Source: Apostichopus japonicus (taxonomy: Eukaryota > Echinodermata > Holothuroidea > Aspidochirotida > Stichopodidae). Taken from it: 64,000 bases of DNA. Shown piece by piece: positions 1 to 10,554 of this stretch. The position numbers were made by a program, and so were the translations under genes. Where the stretch lies: positions 21,741,984 to 21,805,983 of the forward strand of contig NC_092564.1 of the NCBI RefSeq assembly GCF_037975245.1, given 5' to 3'. The notes beneath the pieces were generated by a model, which saw only the letters and a program-made list of their open reading frames with translations, had not been told where the DNA came from and made no database searches. How positions within the stretch are numbered: the stretch's first letter is position 1; the number at the start of each line of letters is the position of its first letter.

Positions 1-1006
1 ATGACGAGATAACGTATCTCGTCCAATGCATCAATTATATGTAAATTGACGAGTTGCATATATTGACAAGATCTCGCCTAATGTATAAATTTTGCGCAAA
101 TTGACGAGTTGCACATTTTGACGTGATCTCGCCTAATGCCATGAATTTACTACAAATTGACATGTTGCACATTTTGACGCGGTCTCGGCCAATGCAATAA
201 ATTTTCTGGAAAATGACGAGTTGCACATTTTGACGTGATCTCGTCAAATGCAATGAAATTATGTGCAAATTGACTAGTTGCACGCATTGACGTGATCTCG
301 CCTACTGCAATGAATTTACTGCAAATTGACGAGTTGCACATTTTGACGTGATCACGCCGGATGCAATAAATGTCCGCCAAATTGACGAGTTGCATACATT
401 GACGTGATCTCGCCTTATGAAATAATTTTACTGCAGAATTAACGAGTTGCACATTTTGACGTGATCTCGCTCAATGCGATGAATATACTGCAAATTAAAG
501 AGTTGCACATTTTGACGCGATCTCGCCCAATGCAATAAATTATGTGCAAATTGACGAGTAGCACGCATTGACGTGATCTCGCTTACTGCAATAAATTTCC
601 GCCAAATTGACGAGTTGCATACATTGACGTGATCTCGCCTTATGAAATAATTTTACTGCAGAATTAACGAGTTGCACATTTTGACGTGATCTCGCTCAAT
701 GCGATGAATTTACTGCAAATTGAAGAGTTGCACATTTTGACGCGATCCCGCCCAATGCAATAAATTATGTGCAAATTGACGAGTTGCACGCATTGACGTT
801 ATCTCGCTTACTGCAATGAGTTCACTGCAAATTTGACGAGTTGCACATTTTGACGCGATCTCGCCTACTGCAATAAATTTCCTGCAAAGTGACGAGTTGC
901 ACACTTTGACGTGGAACCTTATGCAATGAATTTTATGCAAATTGACGAGTTGCACACTTTGCTGCCATATTGACAAAATGACCAAAATTTGAAGTTAATT
1001 GACGTA
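1..1006 (+). repeat. Satellite A HOR copy 1 (153-bp internal deletion)
   Basis: This copy matches the others except that 153 bp present in copies 2-8 (in copy 2 about 1,140-1,292) are missing. The deletion is flanked in intact copies by the direct repeat GATCTCGCCTAATGC, and one copy of that repeat is retained here near 130-145. This is consistent with deletion by recombination or slippage between mispaired monomers. The lost piece includes the single TGACGTCA palindrome of the unit. Confidence 0.9.
4..22. repeat. Short palindrome ACGAGATA-ACG-TATCTCGT, once per HOR
   Basis: Perfect 8-bp inverted arms enclose a 3-base loop. The palindrome recurs once per HOR unit at 1,010-1,028, 2,169-2,187, 3,328-3,346, 4,487-4,505, 5,646-5,664, 6,748-6,766 and 7,906-7,924. 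Reverse-orientation versions (for example ACGAGATACGTTATCTCGT near 11,543) occur in the right half. Related ATCTCG sequence lies at all three major junctions in the window. Confidence 0.9.
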
Positions 1007-2165
1007 ATGACGAGATAACGTATCTCGTCCAATGCATCAATTATATGTAAATTGACGAGTTGCATATATTGACAAGATCTCGCCTAATGTATAAATTTTG
1101 CGCAAATTGACGAGTTGCACATTTTGACGTGATCTCGCCTAATGCATAAATTTTGTGCAATTGACGAGTTTGCACACTTTGACGCGATCTCGACCAATGA
1201 CCAAAATTGACGTCATGACGAGATAACGTATTTCGTCCAATGCATAAATTTCCTGCAAATTGACGAGTTGCACACATTGACGCGATCTCGCCTAATGCCA
1301 TGAATTTACTACAAATTGACATGTTGCACATTTTGACGCGGTCTCGGCCAATGCAATAAATTTTCTGGAAAATGACGAGTTGCACATTTTGACGTGATCT
1401 CGTCAAATGCAATGAAATTATGTGCAAATTGACTAGTTGCACGCATTGACGTGATCTCGCCTACTGCAATGAATTTACTGCAAATTGACGAGTTGCACAT
1501 TTTGACGTGATCACGCCGGATGCAATAAATGTCCGCCAAATTGACGAGTTGCATACATTGACGTGATCTCGCCTTATGAAATAATTTTACTGCAGAATTA
1601 ACGAGTTGCACATTTTGACGTGATCTCGCTCAATGCGATGAATATACTGCAAATTAAAGAGTTGCACATTTTGACGCGATCTCGCCCAATGCAATAAATT
1701 ATGTGCAAATTGACGAGTAGCACGCATTGACGTGATCTCGCTTTCTGCAATAAATTTCCGCCAAATTGACGAGTTGCATACATTGACGTGATCTCGCCTT
1801 ATGAAATAATTTTACTGCAGAATTAACGAGTTGCACATTTTGACGTGATCTCGCTCAATGCGATGAATTTACTGCAAATTGAAGAGTTGCACATTTTGAC
1901 GCGATCCCGCCCAATGCAATAAATTATGTGCAAATTGACGAGTTGCACGCATTGACGTTATCTCGCTTACTGCAATGAGTTCACTGCAAATTTGACGAGT
2001 TGCACATTTTGACGCGATCTCGCCTACTGCAATAAATTTCCTGCAAAGTGACGAGTTGCACACTTTGACGTGGAACCTTATGCAATGAATTTTATGCAAA
2101 TTGACGAGTTGCACACTTTGCTGCCATATTGACAAAATGACCAAAATTTGAAGTTAATTGACGTA
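1007..2165 (+). repeat. Satellite A HOR copy 2 (full length)
   Basis: Full 1,159-bp unit. A private substitution, CTTTCTGCAATAAA near 1,741 where other copies read CTTACTGCAATAAA, helps to identify it. Confidence 0.93.
1208..1215. promoter_or_regulatory. CRE-like palindrome TGACGTCA in the satellite A HOR
   Basis: The sequence is the full consensus cAMP-response element (CREB/ATF bZIP site), once per HOR unit: 1,208, 2,367, 3,526, 4,685, 5,844, 6,946 and 8,104. It is absent from copy 1 because of the 153-bp deletion. TGACG half-sites (TGACGTGA, TGACGCGA, TGACGAG) occur in nearly every monomer. This is a sequence match only and no promoter context is visible, so a binding role is inference. 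Confidence 0.35.
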
Positions 2166-3324
2166 ATGACGAGATAACGTATCTCGTCCAATGCATCAAT
2201 TATATGTAAATTGACGAGTTGCATATATTGACAAGATCTCGCCTAATGTATAAATTTTGCGCAAATTGACGAGTTGCACATTTTGACGTGATCTCGCCTA
2301 ATGCATAAATTTTGTGCAATTGACGAGTTTGCACACTTTGACGCGATCTCGACCAATGACCAAAATTGACGTCATGACGAGATAACGTATTTCGTCCAAT
2401 GCATAAATTTCCTGCAAATTGACGAGTTGCACACATTGACGCGATCTCGCCTAATGCCATGAATTTACTACAAATTGACATGTTGCACATTTTGACGCGG
2501 TCTCGGCCAATGCAATAAATTTTCTGGAAAATGACGAGTTGCACATTTTGACGTGATCTCGTCAAATGCAATGAAATTATGTGCAAATTGACTAGTTGCA
2601 CGCATTGACGTGATCTCGCCTACTGCAATGAATTTACTGCAAATTGACGAGTTGCACATTTTGACGTGATCACGCCGGATGCAATAAATGTCCGCCAAAT
2701 TGACGAGTTGCATACATTGACGTGATCTCGCCTTATGAAATAATTTTACTGCAGAATTAACGAGTTGCACATTTTGACGTGATCTCGCTCAATGCGATGA
2801 ATATACTGCAAATTAAAGAGTTGCACATTTTGACGCGATCTCGCCCAATGCAATAAATTATGTGCAAATTGACGAGTAGCACGCATTGACGTGATCTCGC
2901 TTACTGCAATAAATTTCCGCCAAATTGACGAGTTGCATACATTGACGTGATCTCGCCTTATGAAATAATTTTACTGCAGAATTAACGAGTTGCACATTTT
3001 GACGTGATCTCGCTCAATGCGATGAATTTACTGCAAATTGAAGAGTTGCACATTTTGACGCGATCCCGCCCAATGCAATAAATTATGTGCAAATTGACGA
3101 GTTGCACGCATTGACGTTATCTCGCTTACTGCAATGAGTTCACTGCAAATTTGACGAGTTGCACATTTTGACGCGATCTCGCCTACTGCAATAAATTTCC
3201 TGCAAAGTGACGAGTTGCACACTTTGACGTGGAACCTTATGCAATGAATTTTATGCAAATTGACGAGTTGCACACTTTGCTGCCATATTGACAAAATGAC
3301 CAAAATTTGAAGTTAATTGACGTA
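2166..3324 (+). repeat. Satellite A HOR copy 3 (full length)
   Basis: Full 1,159-bp unit. I could find no obvious difference from copies 4 and 5 by eye. Confidence 0.93.
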
Positions 3325-4483
3325 ATGACGAGATAACGTATCTCGTCCAATGCATCAATTATATGTAAATTGACGAGTTGCATATATTGACAAGATCTCG
3401 CCTAATGTATAAATTTTGCGCAAATTGACGAGTTGCACATTTTGACGTGATCTCGCCTAATGCATAAATTTTGTGCAATTGACGAGTTTGCACACTTTGA
3501 CGCGATCTCGACCAATGACCAAAATTGACGTCATGACGAGATAACGTATTTCGTCCAATGCATAAATTTCCTGCAAATTGACGAGTTGCACACATTGACG
3601 CGATCTCGCCTAATGCCATGAATTTACTACAAATTGACATGTTGCACATTTTGACGCGGTCTCGGCCAATGCAATAAATTTTCTGGAAAATGACGAGTTG
3701 CACATTTTGACGTGATCTCGTCAAATGCAATGAAATTATGTGCAAATTGACTAGTTGCACGCATTGACGTGATCTCGCCTACTGCAATGAATTTACTGCA
3801 AATTGACGAGTTGCACATTTTGACGTGATCACGCCGGATGCAATAAATGTCCGCCAAATTGACGAGTTGCATACATTGACGTGATCTCGCCTTATGAAAT
3901 AATTTTACTGCAGAATTAACGAGTTGCACATTTTGACGTGATCTCGCTCAATGCGATGAATATACTGCAAATTAAAGAGTTGCACATTTTGACGCGATCT
4001 CGCCCAATGCAATAAATTATGTGCAAATTGACGAGTAGCACGCATTGACGTGATCTCGCTTACTGCAATAAATTTCCGCCAAATTGACGAGTTGCATACA
4101 TTGACGTGATCTCGCCTTATGAAATAATTTTACTGCAGAATTAACGAGTTGCACATTTTGACGTGATCTCGCTCAATGCGATGAATTTACTGCAAATTGA
4201 AGAGTTGCACATTTTGACGCGATCCCGCCCAATGCAATAAATTATGTGCAAATTGACGAGTTGCACGCATTGACGTTATCTCGCTTACTGCAATGAGTTC
4301 ACTGCAAATTTGACGAGTTGCACATTTTGACGCGATCTCGCCTACTGCAATAAATTTCCTGCAAAGTGACGAGTTGCACACTTTGACGTGGAACCTTATG
4401 CAATGAATTTTATGCAAATTGACGAGTTGCACACTTTGCTGCCATATTGACAAAATGACCAAAATTTGAAGTTAATTGACGTA
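3325..4483 (+). repeat. Satellite A HOR copy 4 (full length)
   Basis: Full 1,159-bp unit, apparently identical to copies 3 and 5 by eye, which implies very recent homogenisation. Confidence 0.93.
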
Positions 4484-5642
4484 ATGACGAGATAACGTAT
4501 CTCGTCCAATGCATCAATTATATGTAAATTGACGAGTTGCATATATTGACAAGATCTCGCCTAATGTATAAATTTTGCGCAAATTGACGAGTTGCACATT
4601 TTGACGTGATCTCGCCTAATGCATAAATTTTGTGCAATTGACGAGTTTGCACACTTTGACGCGATCTCGACCAATGACCAAAATTGACGTCATGACGAGA
4701 TAACGTATTTCGTCCAATGCATAAATTTCCTGCAAATTGACGAGTTGCACACATTGACGCGATCTCGCCTAATGCCATGAATTTACTACAAATTGACATG
4801 TTGCACATTTTGACGCGGTCTCGGCCAATGCAATAAATTTTCTGGAAAATGACGAGTTGCACATTTTGACGTGATCTCGTCAAATGCAATGAAATTATGT
4901 GCAAATTGACTAGTTGCACGCATTGACGTGATCTCGCCTACTGCAATGAATTTACTGCAAATTGACGAGTTGCACATTTTGACGTGATCACGCCGGATGC
5001 AATAAATGTCCGCCAAATTGACGAGTTGCATACATTGACGTGATCTCGCCTTATGAAATAATTTTACTGCAGAATTAACGAGTTGCACATTTTGACGTGA
5101 TCTCGCTCAATGCGATGAATATACTGCAAATTAAAGAGTTGCACATTTTGACGCGATCTCGCCCAATGCAATAAATTATGTGCAAATTGACGAGTAGCAC
5201 GCATTGACGTGATCTCGCTTACTGCAATAAATTTCCGCCAAATTGACGAGTTGCATACATTGACGTGATCTCGCCTTATGAAATAATTTTACTGCAGAAT
5301 TAACGAGTTGCACATTTTGACGTGATCTCGCTCAATGCGATGAATTTACTGCAAATTGAAGAGTTGCACATTTTGACGCGATCCCGCCCAATGCAATAAA
5401 TTATGTGCAAATTGACGAGTTGCACGCATTGACGTTATCTCGCTTACTGCAATGAGTTCACTGCAAATTTGACGAGTTGCACATTTTGACGCGATCTCGC
5501 CTACTGCAATAAATTTCCTGCAAAGTGACGAGTTGCACACTTTGACGTGGAACCTTATGCAATGAATTTTATGCAAATTGACGAGTTGCACACTTTGCTG
5601 CCATATTGACAAAATGACCAAAATTTGAAGTTAATTGACGTA
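4484..5642 (+). repeat. Satellite A HOR copy 5 (full length)
   Basis: Full 1,159-bp unit. It ends in GACGTAAAGACGAG at the boundary with copy 6, where other boundaries read GACGTAATGACGAG. Confidence 0.93.
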
Positions 5643-6744
5643 AAGACGAGATAACGTATCTCGTCCAATGCATCAATTATATGTAAATTGACGAGTTGCA
5701 TATATTGACAAGATCTCGCCTAATGTATAAATTTTGCGCAAATTGACGAGTTGCACATTTTGACGTGATCTCGCCTAATGCATAAATTTTGTGCAATTGA
5801 CGAGTTTGCACACTTTGACGCGATCTCGACCAATGACCAAAATTGACGTCATGACGAGATAACGTATTTCGTCCAATGCATAAATTTCCTGCAAATTGAC
5901 GAGTTGCACACATTGACGCGATCTCGCCTAATGCCATGAATTTACTACAAATTGACATGTTGCACATTTTGACGCGGTCTCGGCCAATGCAATAAATTTT
6001 CTGGAAAATGACGAGTTGCACATTTTGACGCGATCTCGCCCAATGCAATAAATTATGTGCAAATTGACGAGTAGCACGCATTGACGTGATCTCGCTTACT
6101 GCAATAAATTTCCGCCAAATTGACGAGTTGCATACATTGACGTGATCTCGCCTTATGAAATAATTTTACTGCAGAATTAACGAGTTGCACATTTTGACGT
6201 GATCTCGCTCAATGCGATGAATTTACTGCAAATTAAAGAGTTGCACATTTTGACGCGATCTCGCCCAATGCAATAAATTATGTGCAAATTGACGAGTAGC
6301 ACGCATTGACGTGATCTCGCTTACTGCAATAAATTTCCGCCAAATTGACGAGTTGCATACATTGACGTGATCTCGCCTTATGAAATAATTTTACTGCAGA
6401 ATTAACGAGTTGCACATTTTGACGTGATCTCGCTCAATGCGATGAATTTACTGCAAATTGAAGAGTTGCACATTTTGACGCGATCCCGCCCAATGCAATA
6501 AATTATGTGCAAATTGACGAGTTGCACGCATTGACGTTATCTCGCTTACTGCAATGAGTTCACTGCAAATTTGACGAGTTGCACATTTTGACGCGATCTC
6601 GCCTACTGCAATAAATTTCCTGCAAAGTGACGAGTTGCACACTTTGACGTGGAACCTTATGCAATGAATTTTATGCAAATTGACGAGTTGCACACTTTGC
6701 TGCCATATTGACAAAATTACCAAAATTTGAAGTTAATTGACGTA
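5643..6744 (+). repeat. Satellite A HOR copy 6 (1,102 bp, monomers exchanged)
   Basis: The unit is 57 bp, about one monomer, shorter than the others. After the TTCTGGAAAATGACGAG monomer near 6,005 it jumps to CGCGATCTCGCCCAATGCAATAAATTATGTGC. It then repeats the following four-monomer run (about 6,030-6,200) a second time (about 6,255-6,430). The TAGTTGCACGC and CGCCGGATGC monomers are missing. This is best explained as unequal exchange inside the unit: loss of one segment plus duplication of another. Confidence 0.88.
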
Positions 6745-7902
6745 ATGACGAGATAACGTATCTCGTCCAATGCATCAATTATATGTAAATTGACGAGTTG
6801 CATATATTGACAAGATCTCGCCTAATGTATAAATTTTGCGCAAATTGACGAGTTGCACATTTTGACGTGATCTCGCCTAATGCATAAATTTTGTGCAATT
6901 GACGAGTTTGCACACTTTGACGCGATCTCGACCAATGACCAAAATTGACGTCATGACGAGATAACGTATTTCGTCCAATGCATAAATTTCCTGCAAATTG
7001 ACGAGTTGCACACATTGACGCGATCTCGCCTAATGCCATGAATTTACTACAAATTGACATGTTGCACATTTTGACGCGGTCTCGGCCAATGCAATAAATT
7101 TTCTGGAAAATGACGAGTTGCACATTTTGACGTGATCTCGTCAAATGCAATGAAATTATGTGCAAATTGACTAGTTGCACGCATTGACGTGATCTCGCCT
7201 ACTGCAATGAATTTACTGCAAATTGACGAGTTGCACATTTTGACGTGATCACGCCGGATGCAATAAATGTCCGCCAAATTGACGAGTTGCATACATTGAC
7301 GTGATCTCGCCTTATGAAATAATTTTACTGCAGAATTAACGAGTTGCACATTTTGACGTGATCTCGCTCAATGCGATGAATTTACTGCAAATTAAAGAGT
7401 TGCACATTTTGACGCGATCTCGCCCAATGCAATAAATTATGTGCAAATTGACGAGTAGCACGCATTGACGTGATCTCGCTTACTGCAATAAATTTCCGCC
7501 AAATTGACGAGTTGCATACATTGACGTGATCTCGCCTTATGAAATAATTTTACTGCAGAATTAACGAGTTGCACATTTTGACGTGATCTCGCTCAATGCG
7601 ATGAATTTACTGCAAATTGAAGAGTTGCACATTTTGACGCGATCCCGCCCAATGCAATAAATTATGTGCAAATTGACGAGTTGCACGCATTGACGTTATC
7701 TCGCTTACTGCAATGAGTTCACTGCAAATTTGACGAGTTGCACATTTTGACGCGATCTCGCCTACTGCAATAAATTTCCTGCAAAGTGACGAGTTGCACA
7801 TTTTGACGTGGAACCTAATGCAATGAATTTTATGCAAATTGACGAGTTGCACACTTTGCTGCCATATTGACAAAATGACCAAATTTGAAGTTATTTGACG
7901 TA
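6745..7902 (+). repeat. Satellite A HOR copy 7 (full length)
   Basis: This unit of 1,158 bp shares with copy 6 the variant GATGAATTTACTGCAAATTAAAG, where copies 1-5 read GATGAATATACTGC. That suggests copies 6 and 7 share a history. Its end near 7,880 has lost one A in the CAAAATTTGAAG stretch. Confidence 0.9.
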
Positions 7903-8565
7903 ATGACGAGATAACGTATCTCGTCCAATGCATCGATTATCTGTAAATTGACGAGTTGCATATATTGACAAGATCTCGCCTAATGTATAAATTTTGCGCA
8001 AATTGACGAGTTGCACATTTTGACGTGATCTCGCCTAATGCATAAATTTTGTGCAATTGACGAGTTTGCACACTTTGACGCGATCTCGACCAATGACCAA
8101 AATTGACGTCATGACGAGATAACGTATTTCGTCCAATGCATAAATTTCCTGCAAATTGACGAGTTGCACACATTGACGCGATCTCGCCTAATGCCATGAA
8201 TTTACTACAAATTGACATGTTGCACATTTTGACGCGGTCTCGCCCAATGCAATAAATTTTCTGGAAAATGACGAGTTGCACATTTTGACGTGATCTCGTC
8301 AAATGCAATGAAATTATGTGCAAATTGACGAGTTGCACATTTTGGCGTGATCTCGCCCAATGCAATAAATTTTCTGGAAAATGACGAGTTGCACGTTTTG
8401 ACGTGATCTCGTAAAATGCAATGAAATTATGTGCAAATTGACGAGTTGCATACATTGACGTGATCTCGCCTTATGAAATAATTTTACTGCAGAATTAACG
8501 AGTTGCACATTTTGACGTGATCTCGCTCAATGCGATGAATTTACTGCAAATTGAAGAGTTGCACA
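7903..8565 (+). repeat. Satellite A HOR copy 8 (rearranged partial copy)
   Basis: The unit starts normally and follows the HOR to about 8,325. It then repeats a two-monomer segment (the TTTTCTGGAAAATGACGAG monomer at about 8,260 recurs at about 8,370). Next it skips to the GCATACATTGACGTGATC part of the unit and leaves the HOR near 8,565. It marks the edge of the homogenised block. Confidence 0.82.
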
Positions 8566-9015
8566 TTTTGACGTGATCTCGCCTAATGCAATGAATTTTC
8601 TGCAAATTGACGAGTTGCACACTTTGACGCGATCTCGACATAATGACCAAAATTCCAGAGATATGACGTTTCAACGAGATAACGAATCTCGTCCAATGCA
8701 TAAATATCCTGCAAATTAACGAGTTGCACATTTTGACGTGAAGCCTAATGCGATGAATTTCATGCATATTGACGAGCTGCACACTTTGCGGACAAAATGA
8801 CCAAAATTGAAGATAATTGACGTTATGACGAGATAACGTATTCTCGTCCAAATGCATTAGTTTTCTACTAATTGACGAGTTGCACACTTTGACGTGATCT
8901 CGCCCATTGCAATGAATTTTCTGCAAATTGACGATATGCACATTTTGACGCGATCTCGACATGACCGAAATTCCAGAGATATGACGGTTCAAAGAGATAA
9001 CAAATCTCGTCCAAT
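8537..9015 (+). repeat. Left arm of a 479-bp inverted duplication in satellite A
   Basis: The reverse complement of this segment aligns with 10,076-10,554 over the same length with about five mismatches in my hand alignment. For example, GACGATATGC here corresponds to GACGAGATGC, and TTTTCTACTAATTG to TTTTCTGCTAATTG. That is far closer than monomers resemble each other. It includes the diverged pieces ATTCCAGAGATATGACG and TTGCGGACAAAATGACC, so the pairing is not generic monomer similarity. Confidence 0.9.
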
Positions 9016-9578
9016 TATTGAATTTCCTGCTAATTAACGAGTTGCACATTTTGACGTGGAACCTAATGCAATGAATTTCCTGCAAATTGACGAGTTGCAC
9101 ACATTGACGCGATCTCGCCTAATGCCATGAATTTACTACAAATTGACATGTTGCACATTTTGACGCGGTCTCGCCCAATGCAATAAATTTTCTGGAAAAT
9201 GACGAGTTGCACATTTTGACGTGATCTCGTAAAATGCAATGAAATTATGTGCAAATTGACGAGTTGCACGCATTGACGTGATCTCGCCTACTGCAATGAA
9301 TTTCTGCAGAATTAACGAGTTGCACATTTTGACGTGATCTCGCCCAATGCAGTAAAATTCCTGCAAAATGACGAGTTGCACAGTCTGACGCGATCTCGAC
9401 ATATTGACCAAAATTCCAGCGATATGACGTTTCAACGAGATAACGAATCTCGCCCAATGCATGAATTCCTTTAAATTGACGAGTTGCACATTTTGACGTG
9501 ATCACGCCGGATGCAATAAATGTCCGCCAAATTGACGAGTTGCATACATTGACGTGATCTCGCCTTATGAAATAATTT
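9016..9578 (+). repeat. Rearranged forward-orientation satellite A inside the inverted duplication
   Basis: About 9,061-9,303 matches HOR positions corresponding to about 1,240-1,480. About 9,476-9,577 matches the following HOR stretch (about 1,480-1,588, with the CGCCGGATGCAATAAATG monomer). Between them, 9,304-9,475 is an inserted segment. Its part 9,320-9,452 matches the reverse complement of 11,323-11,456 almost exactly, including the uncommon CAGTCTGACGCG and CCAGCGATATGACG. The interval is therefore a HOR fragment interrupted by sequence shared with the opposite-orientation half. Confidence 0.8.
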
Positions 9579-9655
9579 TATCTCGTTGAAACGTCATATC
9601 GCTGGAAATCGACAAAATGACTAAATTTCCAGAGATATGACGATTCAACCAGATA
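9579..9655. repeat. Hairpin-forming inverted repeat at the first orientation switch
   Basis: The left arm 9,579-9,609 and right arm 9,625-9,655 are 31 bp each and pair at 28 of 31 positions, with a 15-base loop between. The left arm is satellite A in reverse orientation (TATCTCGTTGAAACGTC) and the right arm is the same element in forward orientation. The upstream forward monomer breaks at TAATTTTA and joins reverse-orientation TCTCG, with about three bases (TTA) shared between the two parents. Confidence 0.88.
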
Positions 9656-9776
9656 GCGAATCTCGCCCAATGAATAAATTTCCTAACAAATTTACAGATT
9701 GCACATGTTGACATAACTCGCTCAATGCATTAATTATCTGTAAATTGACGTGTTGCAACACCTTGCTGCCATCTCG
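9656..9776 (+). repeat. Diverged forward-orientation satellite A between the two switches
   Basis: Degenerate forward monomers (for example CAAATTTACAGATTGCACATG and GTAAATTGACGTGTTGC) end in TTGCTGCCATCTCG. Identity to the HOR is clearly lower than elsewhere, which suggests an older remnant. Confidence 0.75.
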
Positions 9777-9838
9777 TCTTAACGTCAAATATCTTCAATT
9801 TTTATTCGTTATGCCGAGATGACAGCAAAGTGTGTAAC
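9755..9838. repeat. Second orientation switch with inverted arms
   Basis: ACACCTTGCTGCCATCTCG, near 9,758-9,776, is the near-perfect inverse of CGAGATGACAGCAAAGTGT beginning at 9,815. The intervening 38 bases already read as reverse-orientation satellite A (TTAACGTCAAATATCTTC). The join is at ATCTCG, a string present in both parental orientations at that point (CCATCTCGACAAAATG forward and TTATCTCGTCATAACG reverse). From here to 14,348 the array is reversed. Confidence 0.83.
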
Positions 9839-10075
9839 TCATCAAATTGCAGGAAATTTATTGCATTGGGCGAGACGACTTAAAAATGTGAAACTCGCAA
9901 GTCGCCAATTTGCAGATAATTGATGCATTGGACGAGATACGTTATCTCGTCATATCTATGGAATTTTGGTCATTTTGTCAATATGGCAGCAAAGTGTGCA
10001 ACTCGTCAATTTGCAGTAAATTCATTGCATTAGGCGATATCACGTCACAATGCGCAACTCGAAGCAAATTTAAGC

Positions 10076-10554
10076 ATTGGACGAGATTTGTTATCTCTTT
10101 GAACCGTCATATCTCTGGAATTTCGGTCATGTCGAGATCGCGTCAAAATGTGCATCTCGTCAATTTGCAGAAAATTCATTGCAATGGGCGAGATCACGTC
10201 AAAGTGTGCAACTCGTCAATTAGCAGAAAACTAATGCATTTGGACGAGAATACGTTATCTCGTCATAACGTCAATTATCTTCAATTTTGGTCATTTTGTC
10301 CGCAAAGTGTGCAGCTCGTCAATATGCATGAAATTCATTGCATTAGGCTTCACGTCAAAATGTGCAACTCGTTAATTTGCAGGATATTTATGCATTGGAC
10401 GAGATTCGTTATCTCGTTGAAACGTCATATCTCTGGAATTTTGGTCATTATGTCGAGATCGCGTCAAAGTGTGCAACTCGTCAATTTGCAGAAAATTCAT
10501 TGCATTAGGCGAGATCACGTCAAAATGTGCAACCCGTCAATTTGCAGTAAATTC
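10076..10554 (-). repeat. Right arm of the 479-bp inverted duplication
   Basis: This is the partner of 8,537-9,015. Identity stops at the inner ends, where the left arm continues TATTGAATTTCC and this arm comes from TTTAAGC. It also stops at the outer ends near CAATTGCATTAGG. The arms enclose a 1,060-bp spacer that contains both orientation switches. Confidence 0.9.

Larger units (their letters stand above)
1..8565 (+). repeat. Satellite A higher-order repeat block, 1,159-bp period, eight copies
   Basis: Roughly twenty diverged 56-bp monomers recur as a larger unit of 1,159 bp. Taking ATGACGAGATAACG as the start, units begin at 1, 1007, 2166, 3325, 4484, 5643, 6745 and 7903. Spacings are 1,006, 1,159 (four times), 1,102 and 1,158 bp. 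Full copies differ by only isolated substitutions, while monomers within a unit differ from each other at many positions. This is the classic signature of HOR formation followed by recent homogenisation. The block loses regularity in copy 8 and gives way to diverged monomers. Confidence 0.95.

Noticed and set aside
1090-1110. TTGCGCAA and ATGCAAAT in satellite A monomers as C/EBP and octamer sites
   Set aside because: Such 8-bp matches are expected by chance in a 1.16-kb AT-rich unit and are not shared by most monomers. I did not consider them strong enough to annotate.
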